The notes under the pieces are model-generated. The model saw only the letters and a program-made list of their open reading frames with translations. It did not search any database and was not told where the DNA came from. Position numbers and translations under genes: made by a program. Below are positions 36,914-46,700 of a stretch of DNA of 64,000 bases, piece by piece (the first letter of the stretch is position 1; each line of letters starts with the position of its first letter). This DNA is from Stenotrophomonas sp. 57 (GTDB lineage Bacteria > Pseudomonadota > Gammaproteobacteria > Xanthomonadales > Xanthomonadaceae), in the NCBI RefSeq assembly GCF_030291075.1, contig NZ_CP127407.1, forward strand, positions 928,001-992,000, in the 5' to 3' direction.

Positions 36914-37002
36914 GCGCAGGGAGGGCCGCCGATGCCAGCTTCACGCACTGAATCGCCTGTAACCCGTTCCCGGCTGGGGCGGCCCGGCATTGCTCCCGTT
37001 GC

Positions 37003-37008
37003 TAGAAT
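37003..37008 (+). promoter_or_regulatory. -10 element of the riboswitch-gdx transcript
   Basis: TAGAAT would start transcription near 37015, right at the first riboswitch hairpin. No strong -35 is seen. Confidence 0.5.
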
Positions 37009-37016
37009 GCCGGCCA

Positions 37017-37082
37017 GGAGGAACGGCCTCCCCCACATCGGGAATCAAAGACCAGGACGGCCTGGCCCTGCCAAGAGGAGGG
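37017..37082 (+). promoter_or_regulatory. Guanidine-II (mini-ykkC) riboswitch before gdx/sugE
   Basis: Two short hairpins carry the diagnostic ACGR loop: GGAGG-AACGG-CCTCC at 37017-37031 and CCAGG-ACGG-CCTGG at 37052-37065. A 20-base linker separates them, and the Shine-Dalgarno GAGGAGG follows at once. This is the mini-ykkC architecture, in which guanidinium bound by both loops stabilises the hairpins and frees the ribosome site. The gene behind it is a SugE/Gdx-type exporter, the usual target of this class. Confidence 0.87.
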
Positions 37083-37087
37083 CCGTC

Positions 37088-37405
37088 ATGGCCTGGATCT
37101 ATCTGTTGTTTGCCGGCCTGCTGGAAATCGTCTGGGCCGTGTCCATGAAGCAGTCCGAAGGCTTCACCCGTCTCACCCCCACCGTGGTCACGATCATCGG
37201 CATGATCGCCAGCTTCTGGTTGCTGGCCGTGGCCATGCGCAGCCTGCCGCTGGGCACGGCCTATACGATCTGGACCGGCATCGGCGCGGTCGGTGCGTTC
37301 GTGGTCGGCATTGTGTTCCTGGGCGAGCAGGTCAGCCCGATGCGGATCGGCGCAGCGGCGTTGATCGTTTCCGGCCTGGTACTCATGAAACTCTCGAGCA
37401 CCTGA
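37088..37405 (+). CDS. gdx: Guanidinium exporter (SugE/Gdx, SMR family)
   Basis: This 105-residue four-helix inner membrane antiporter of the small multidrug resistance family starts MAWIYLLFAGLLEIVWAVSM, with the conserved Glu in helix 1. It contains GTAYTIWTGIGAVGAFVVG, the SugE/Gdx signature, and ends VSGLVLMKLSST. These proteins export guanidinium in exchange for protons as a dual-topology dimer. The ATG at 37088 follows GAGGAGG and the riboswitch, so expression should rise with guanidinium. Confidence 0.93.
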   Translation: MAWIYLLFAGLLEIVWAVSMKQSEGFTRLTPTVVTIIGMIASFWLLAVAMRSLPLGTAYTIWTGIGAVGAFVVGIVFLGEQVSPMRIGAAALIVSGLVLMKLSST

Positions 37406-37782
37406 ATGCATTTACTTGTGGCGGGGAATGGAATCCCCGTCATCTGTAGGTATATGCATTTTCGGCAAAACCATTTTGTCCGTCGGATTTATTTGACGTG
37501 CGTCATGAAAATAGCGCGCGTGATTCACGTCGCACTGGCACCGCCGGCCGCACAGTGCCGCCATTCGTAGGGCGAAACCGGGGAGTTTTCACTCCTATGG
37601 ATACGTTGGCGTGTGGATACGTTGGCGTGCCTTTCCAGGCTGCGCTCGCGTGAAGGTGTGAAGATTTTCAGAAGTTAATGCAGCCAGGCCTTGTTCCCGT
37701 TCCGGGAGCCGGGAAGGGACGCATCGTCTTCAAAAAAAAACCTGCCCGCAGTGCCATCCGGTCTTTTCATGGAGATTTGCCG
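37406..37782. other. Leader region of the giant autotransporter
   Basis: The 377 bp between gdx and the autotransporter ATG contain no gene. They hold a CGGGGAAT/GGAATCCCCG hairpin at 37422-37439, an AT-richer stretch (about 37450-37520) likely to contain the promoter, a perfect 16-bp tandem repeat at 37598-37629 and a run of nine A at 37732-37740. Confidence 0.7.
37598..37629 (+). repeat. Perfect 16-bp tandem direct repeat in the autotransporter leader
   Basis: TGGATACGTTGGCGTG occurs twice with no gap (37598-37613 and 37614-37629), about 150 bp before the autotransporter start. Confidence 0.95.
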
Positions 37783-40700
37783 ATGAACCGCATTTACCGT
37801 CTGGTTTTCAATCGCGCCCTCGGCGTAATGCAGGTTGCTTCGGAGGTCGCCCAGAATCCCGGCGGAAGCGCGGTCAGCGCAGGGCGGGTGCCGCGATTGC
37901 GGGCTCACCAGCTGGCGGCGGCGTTGGCCGCCACACTGGCCAGCGGATCGGCATTCGCAGCGTGCACGGGCACCACGACCGTAAACTGCGACAGCACCAC
38001 CAACATCAACAACTACTCCAACGCGACCAACGGCCTCACGCTGAACATCGCTGCGGGTGCGTTGCTGCGTACACCGCCGATCGTAGGTGGAGGCAACGCA
38101 GCAACGCTGACCGGCGACAACGTGACGGTCAACAACAATGGCACGATCGATCCGAGCTCGATCGTCCTCGCCTCGCCTGGCCTTGTCATCGGCAATGGCT
38201 CTGCCAACAACAGCGCGATTGTCGTCAACAACAACGCCAGCGGACAGATCAAGGGTGTCGTCAACATCGCAACGCTGCTGGGCTTCGGTGGACAGGCGCT
38301 GGTGGCACAGAATGTCAACGGCACCACCACCATCAACAACGCCGGCCTGATCAGCACGTCGTTGATCGGCGCAGGCAGCGTTTCCGACGCGACCACGGTG
38401 GTGACCTACGGTGGTGCGGCAGCCAATGTGACCAACACCGGCACCATCGACGGGCGTGTCGGCCTGGGCGCTTCTGGCGGCAATACGTTCCTCAACGCGG
38501 GGGCGGTCAGTGGCAGCGTTCACCTGGGTGATTCAACCGGCGGCAATACCTTCACCGCAGTGTCGGGTTCCAGCGTTGTGACCGGTGGCGGCAGCGCTCT
38601 TGGCGGCGTGATTACCGGTGTTACCGGGGTGAAGGTTGCGGCTGCGGGATCGGTCGACGCCGGTACCGGCGGTGGTGCGGCCAACAACACGCTGGTGTTG
38701 CAGAACGTCGTCAGCGGTCCGGGGTCCGGCACCGGTGGAGCGGTGACCACGCTGGGCTGGAACCAGTACCTCAACTTCCAGAAGCTCACCGTCAACAGCG
38801 GCACCTGGAACCTGCAGGGTGCGTGGGCGGGGGCTGGTACGACCACGCTCAATGATGGCCTGGTCAATTTCAACAATGCCGGTTCCTTCGGCACAGGGCT
38901 GTTCACCGCCAATGGCGGTGCCATCGCATCCTCCACGGCCGGTCTGAATCTGGCCAATGCGTTCAACCTCGGCGGCAATCTATCGCTGGCCGGAACCAAT
39001 GCGTTCGGTTTGAATGGCGTGCTGTCAGGTGCTGGCAGACTAACGGTCAACAACACCGGCATTGTTACTCTCGGTGGCGCAAACCTGTTCTCCGGTGGCG
39101 TCAACCTCAATGCCGGCGGCCTGGTGCTGGGCAATGCCGGTGCGCTCGGTAGCGGCAACCTGACCGTCGGTGGCAGCGCCTCGCTGGATACGACGGCCAA
39201 TTTCGCCCTGGCCAACAACCTGGTGATCAACGCCGGTGGCTCGTTGAACCTGCTGGGCAACAACCCGTTGTCATTGAACGGCGCGATTTCCGGTGCCGGC
39301 AACCTGGTCAAGAATGGAGCCAGCACCCTTACCTTGAACGGTGCCAATTCGCTGACCGGCAACTTCAGCCTTGCCGGTGGCTCGCTCGCGCTTGGCGCGG
39401 GCGGCAGCCTGTCACCCACGGGTGCGGTGACCCTGGGCGTCGGCACCACGCTGGACCTGACGGCAGCGGCCAACCAGACCATCGGCTCGCTGGCCGGCCT
39501 TGGCGGCGCAGTCAATCTGGGCAGCCACACGCTGACCTTGGGCGGGCTGGGCAGCACCAGCTACAGCGGCACCTTCGGCGCCGGCACAGGTGGCCTGATC
39601 AAGCTGGGTACGGGCGTGCAGACGCTGTCCGGTGTCAACAACCTCAGCGGCGGCGTTGCACTCAACGCCGGTGGACTGCTGCTGGGCAACGCGGCAGCGT
39701 TGGGCAGCGGCGCCCTGTCCGTCGGCGGCAATGCCACGCTGGACGGCACGACCGGGTTGGCGTTGACCAATGCCGTCAACCTCGGTGCCGGGGCCAGCCT
39801 GAATCTGCTGGGCAACCAGGCGCTCACCTTCAACGGCGTGATCGGTGGCGATGGGGGCCTGATCAAGAATGGCGGGGCAAGCCTGACGCTCAATAGTGCC
39901 AATACGTTCGGAGGCGGGCTGGCGTTCAATGCAGGCAGCCTGCTGCTGGGCAATGGCAGCGCGCTGGGAACCGGGGCCTTGAACGTCGGCGGAGCCGTGA
40001 CCCTCGATGGCAGCTCGGCGTTGAGTGTGGGCAACAACATCAATCTAGGCGCTGGTGGCTCGCTCGACATTCTGGGAGGCAGCGCGCTGACGCTGGGCGG
40101 TGTCATCGGCGGCGCTGGCAGCCTGGTGAAGAATGGCGCCGCAACGCTGACCCTGACCGGTGCCAACACCTACACCGGCGGCACCACCATCAATGCAGGA
40201 ACACTGGCGATCGGTGCCGGTGGCAGTCTTGCTGCCGGCGGCGGCGTCAATCTCGGTGGCATCGGTGCCACGTTCGACATCTCCGCGGCGGGCAACCAGA
40301 CCGTGGGTGCACTCACCGGCGTGCTCGGCACGACCGTGGCGCTGGGCGCCAACACGCTCACCTTTGGTGATGCCACCAACCAGACGCTGGCCAGCGTCAT
40401 CACCGGCACCGGTGGCCTGGTCAAGCAAGGGGCCGGCACGCAGACGTTGTCCGGCGCCAACCTCTTCAGCGGGGGCCTGAACCTGGCAGCGGGTGGGCTG
40501 CTGCTGGGCAACAACGGCGCCCTTGGCACCGGTGCGCTGACGGTCAGCGGCAACGGATCGCTCGATGGCACTGCGGCGTTGAATCTGACCAATGCGGTGA
40601 ACCTGACCGGTTCGCTGAACCTGCTGGGCGGGCAGAACGTGACCTTGGGCGGCGTGGTCGCCGGCACCGGCAACCTTGTCAAGAATGGTGCGTCGCTGCT

Positions 40701-43700
40701 GACGTTGAACGGCAACAACACGTTCAGTGGTGGCCTCACGCTCAACGCTGGCAGCCTGCTGCTGGGCAGCAGCGCCTCGCTGGGCAGTGGTGCACTGAAC
40801 GTCAATGGTTCGGCGACCCTGGATGGAGCGACGGCGCTCAATCTGAGCAACACCATCGCGCTGGGTGCTGGCGCCGCACTGACGCTGCCGGGCACGCAGG
40901 CCATCACCCTCGGCGGCGTGGTATCGGGCGCGGGCAGCCTGACCAAGAACGGCGCCAGCACGCTGACGCTCAACGGTGCCAACACCTTCACTGGCGGCCT
41001 CGCGCTCAACGGCGGTGGCCTGCTGCTGGGCAATGCCGGTGCACTCGGCACGGGCGCCTTGAATGTTGGGGCAAACGCGACGCTGGACAGCAGTGTGGCG
41101 CTCAACCTGGGCAATGCGGTGAACCTGGGCGCAGGCACTGTACTGAACCTGCTTGGCACCGAGAACGTAACCCTGGGCGGTGTCATCGCCGGTACCGGTG
41201 AGCTGGTCAAGAACGGCGGCTCGACGTTGACGTTGAATGGCGCCAATACCTTCTCCGGTGGTGTCGGCCTCAACGCCGGCCTGCTGCAGTTGGGCAATGC
41301 GAGCGCGCTCGGTACCGGGGCGCTGAACGTCGGTGGCAGTGCCTCGCTGGATACCAGTGCGGCACTGACCGTGGGCAACAGCATCGGCCTCGCCGCGGGT
41401 GCCAGCCTGACAGTGCTGGGCAGCAACGACCTGACACTGAGCGGGCCGGTGTTCGGCGTCGGCGGGTTGATCAAGGACGGCGCGGCACGGTTGACCCTGG
41501 CCGGTGCCAATCTCTACGCCGGTGGCACCACCATCAACAACGGCACGCTGGCGTTGGGCACAGGCGGCAGCCTCGCCGCTGGCGGTGATGTCACCCTTGG
41601 CAATGTCGGCGCAGGCTTCGATATCTCCGGCGCCAGCGGCAACCAGACCATTGCCGCGCTGAATGGTGTCACCGGAACCGCGCTGACGCTGGGCGGCAAT
41701 TCGCTGACCTTCGGCACCAATGCCAACGCCACCTTCGATGGCGTGATCAGCGGCACGGGTGGGGTGGTCAAGACCGGTACCGGCATCCAGACGCTGTCCG
41801 GTGCCAACACCTTCAGTGGTGGCCTGGCACTCAATGCCGGCGGCCTGCAGCTGGGCAACGCCGATGCGCTGGGGACCGGCGCGCTCGGCATCGGTGGCAC
41901 GGTCAGCCTCGACAGCACAGTGGCATTGAACCTCGCCAATGCGGTGAACTTCGGTGCCGGCACCCAGCTCACCCTGGGCGGGACCAGTGACGTTGCATTC
42001 GGCGGCGTGCTGAGCGGCAACGGCAGCCTGATCAAGAACGGCCCTGGTCTGCTGACGCTCAACAACACCAACACGTTCGGTGGCGGCCTGACCTTGAACG
42101 GCGGCAGCCTGGTGGTGGGCGCCAACGGTGCGCTGGGTACCGGCACGCTGGCGGTGAACAACAGTGCCTCGCTGGATGCCGGCGCCGCGGTGACGCTGGG
42201 CAACGCAGTGAACCTTGGCTCGGGCGTGGCACTGACCGTGCCGGGCAGCAACGCGCTGACCCTGGGCGGCATCGTGTCCGGCAATGGCAGCCTGATCAAG
42301 AACGGCGCCGCCACGCTGACACTGGACGGTGCCAACACCTACAGCGGTGGTACCACCATCAATGCCGGTACGTTGGCGCTGGGTGCGGGCGGCAGCCTGG
42401 CCGCCGCAGGCGACGTCACGCTCGGCAATGCCGGTGCCGGCTTCGACATCTCTGGTGCAACGAGCAACCAGACCATTGGTGCGCTCAACGGTGTGGCCGG
42501 AACCACGCTGACGCTGGGTGGCAATTCGCTGACCTTCGGCACCGCGGCCAATGGCGCCTTCGATGGCGTGATCGGCGGGGGCGGTGGCCTGGTGAAGGTC
42601 GGTGCCGGGGTGCAGACCCTGTCCGGTGCCAACACCTTCGGTGGCGGCGTGACGCTCAATGCCGGCGGCCTGGTGCTGGGCAATGATGCGGCGCTGGGGA
42701 CCGGCGCACTCACCGTTGGCGGCGCGGCCACGCTGGATACCACTGCACTGGCGACGCTGGCCAACAACGTTGTGCTCAATGCCGGGCTGACCGTGCTGGG
42801 CACCAACGCACTCACCCTCAACGGTGTGCTCTCCGGTACCGGCAGCCTGACAAAGAACGGTGGCGCAACGCTGACCTTGAACGGCATCAACACCTACACC
42901 GGTGGTACCAACGTCAACGCCGGTACGCTGGCGCTCGGCGCCGGGGCCAGCCTGGCCGCAAGCGGTACCGTCAATCTCGCCACCGGCGCCACGCTGGACC
43001 TGTCGGCCGGCAACGGCACGCAGGTGTTTGGCACGCTGGTTGGCAATGGTACGGTCAACCTCGGTGCCAACAACATCGAAGTGGGCAGCGCTGCCAATGG
43101 CACCTTCAGTGGCTCGATCGCCGGCACCGGTGGACTGACCAAGGTCGGCAGCGGTATCGAGACACTGACCGGCACCAACACCTACACCGGCGGCACCACC
43201 ATCAACGCCGGCACGCTGGCGATCGGCCTCGGCGGCAGCCTGTCCCCGACCGGTGCGGTGAACGTGGCCGCGGCCGGTGCGGGCTTCGACATCTCCGCTT
43301 CCGGTGCCAACCAGACCATCGGTTCGCTGTCCGGCGTTACCGGTTCCCTGGTCAGCCTCGGCGCCAACTCGCTGATCCTCGGCGGCGCCGACAGCAGCAC
43401 CTTCAACGGTGCGATTTCCGGCACCGGTGGGCTGGTCAAGAACGGCGTGGGCATCCTCACCCTGGGTGGCGCCAACCTGTTCAGTGGTGACCTGGCCTTG
43501 AACGGCGGCGGCCTGGTGGTTGGCAACAACAGCGCGCTGGGTACGGGGGCGCTGGACGTGGGCGCCGACGCGACGCTGGACAGCAGCCTGGCAGTGACCC
43601 TTGGCAACGCCATCAACCTCTCTTCCGGCAACAACCTCACCCTGCTCGGCAGCAATGCGCTGACCCTGGGGGGCGTCATCAGCGGTGCCGGTGGCCTGGT

Positions 43701-46700
43701 GAAGGACGGCGCGGCCACGGTGACCCTGACCGGCGCCAACACCTATTCCGGTGGCACCACCATCAACAACGGCACGCTGGCCATTGGTGCCGGAGGCAGC
43801 CTGGCATCCACCGGTGCGGTGAATCTGGCCGGTGCCGGCACGCTGGACATCTCCGGCGGCGGCAGCCAGAGCATCGGTTCGCTGGCCGGCGTGGCCGGAA
43901 GCACAGTGGCGCTGGGCGGCAATACGCTGACCCTCGGCGGCGTCGCTGACAGCACCTACAACGGCGTGATCAACGGCAGCGGCGGCCTGGTCAAGAACGG
44001 CGCCGGCGTGCAGACGCTGAACGGTGCCAACACCTTCAGCGGTGGCGTCACGCTCAACGCCGGTGGCCTGGTGGTCGGCAACAATGCCGCGCTCGGTACC
44101 GGTACGGTGACGGTCGGCGGCGCTGCGACGCTCGATTCGAATACTGCGGTCATCCTTGCCAACAACTTCGTCCTCAACAACGCGTTGACCGTGCTGGGCA
44201 GCAACAATCTCACCCTCAATGGCAGCCTGAGCGGCACCGGCAGTCTGACCAAGGAGGGGGCAGCCACGCTGACCTTGAACGGCACCAACACCTACACCGG
44301 CGGAACCAACATCAACGCAGGTACGTTGGCACTGGGCGCGGGCGCGAGCCTGCACGCCAATGGCATCGTCAACCTGGCTGCCGGCGCGACCTTCGATCTG
44401 TCGGCCGGTGCCGGTACGCAGCAGTTCGGCACACTGATCGGCAACGGCACGGTGAACCTGGGCGCGAACACGCTGACGATCGGTGATGCCACCAACGGCA
44501 CCTTCGGCGGTTCGTTGGCGGGTACCGGCGGACTGATCAAGGAAGGCACCGGCACCCAGACCCTGACCGGTACCAACACCTTCACCGGCGGCACCACCAT
44601 CAACGCCGGCACGCTGGCGATCGGTCTCGGCGGCAGCCTGTCCCCGGCCGGCGCAGTCACCCTCGCCAACGCGGGCACCAGCTTCGACATCAGTGCCGGT
44701 GGCAACCAGAGCATCGGCTCGCTGGCGGGCGTGACGGGCTCGAACGTGTCCCTGGGCGGCAACACGCTGACCCTCGGTGGCGTCGGCAACAGCGTGTTCA
44801 ATGGCAGCATCGGCGGCACCGGTGGCCTGATCAAGGACGGAGCTGGCGTGCAGACGCTGGGTGGTGCCAACACGTTCACTGGTGGTGTCACCCTCAATGC
44901 GGGCGGGCTGGTGGTCGGCAACAATGCCGCGCTCGGCACGGGGGCGTTGACCGTGGCCGGCAACGGCTCGCTGGATGCCAATGCGGCGGTGACCCTGGCC
45001 AACGACGTTGCGCTGGGCGCCGGCGCGACGCTGGATGTGCTGGGCAGCAACGACCTGACCCTGGGCGGTGCGGTTTCCGGCGCGGGCGGCCTGACCAAGG
45101 ATGGCGCGGCCACCCTGACCCTGACCGGCGCCAGCAGCTACACCGGCACTACCACCATCAACAGCGGCACGCTGGCGGTGGGCGCGGGCGGCAGCCTGTC
45201 CGGTGCCAGCACGGTGAACCTGGCCGGCACCGGTACGCTGGACATCAGCGCCGGCGGCAACCAGAGCATCGGTGGGTTGGCCGGTGTTGCTGGCAGCACG
45301 GTGGCGCTGGGCGGTGCAACGCTGACCACCGGCGGCAACAACGCCAGCACCACGTTTGCCGGCGTCCTCGGTGGTACCGGCGGCTTGGTGCAGAGCGGCG
45401 CCGGCACGCTGACCCTGAGTGGCGACAACACCTACACCGGTGGCACCACCATCAACGGTGGCAGCACGCTGCAGATCGGCAACGGCGGCAGCACCGGCTC
45501 GGTGCTGGGTGACATCACCAACAACGGCAGCCTGGTCTACAACCTCGGCAGCACGGCAACGGTGGGTGGCGTGGTCAGCGGCAGCGGTGGCCTGACCCAA
45601 GCCGGCAGCGGCACGCTGGTGCTGACCGGCAACAACACCTACACCGGCGGTACCACCATCAATGCCGGTGGCACGCTGCAGGTGGGCAATGGCGGCGCGA
45701 CCGGTGCGATCGTCGGTGACATCACCAACAACGGCGCACTGGTCTCCAACGTGGCCGGCAGCACCTCGCTGGACGGCACCATCAGCGGCAGCGGCAGCCT
45801 GACCCAGGCCGGCGCCGGTACGCTGACCCTGACCGGTAACAACACCTACACCGGTGGTACCACCATCAATGCCGGTGGCACGCTGCAGGTGGGCAATGGC
45901 GGTGCGACCGGTGCGATCACCGGCAACGTCGCCAACAACGGCAGCCTGGTGTTCGACGTGGCCGGCAACACCACGGTCGTTGGTGCCATCAGTGGCACCG
46001 GCGCGCTGACCCAGGCCGGTGCCGGTGTGCTGACCCTGGTCGGCAGCAACACCTACACCGGCGGCACCACCATCAACAGTGGCGGCACGCTGCAGGTGGG
46101 CAATGGCGGCGCCACCGGTTCGATTGCCGGTGACATCACCAACAATGGCGCGCTGATCTCCAACGTGGCCGGCAACACGCAGCTGGGCGGCACCATCAGT
46201 GGCAGCGGTGGCCTGACCCAGGCTGGCAGCGGCACGCTGGTGCTGACCGGCAGCAATACCTACAGCGGCGGTACCACCATCAATGCCGGTGGCACGCTGC
46301 AGCTGGGCAATGGCGGTGCGACCGGTTCGATCGTCGGCGACATCACCAACAACGGTGCGCTGGCGTCCAACGTGGCGGGCAACACCACGCTGGGGGGCAC
46401 CATCAGCGGCAGCGGCGGCCTGACCCAGGCCGGCAGTGGCACGCTGACCCTGACCGGCAACAACACCTACACCGGCGGCACGACCATCAATACAGGTGGC
46501 ACCCTGCAGGTCGGCAACGGTGGCGCGACCGGCGCGATTGCCGGCAACGTCAGCAACAACGGCAGCCTGGTGTTCAACGTCGGCGGCAACACCACCGTCG
46601 GCGGCACCATCAGCGGCAGCGGTGGCCTGACCCAGGCCGGCAGCGGCACGCTGATCCTGGGCGGCAACAACATCTATACCGGTGGCACCACCATCAACAC

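Noticed and set aside
36500..37087. N-terminal extension of the gdx frame
   Set aside because: The upstream part runs through the 4.5S RNA region and the riboswitch. The ATG at 37088 with GAGGAGG gives the exact family length.
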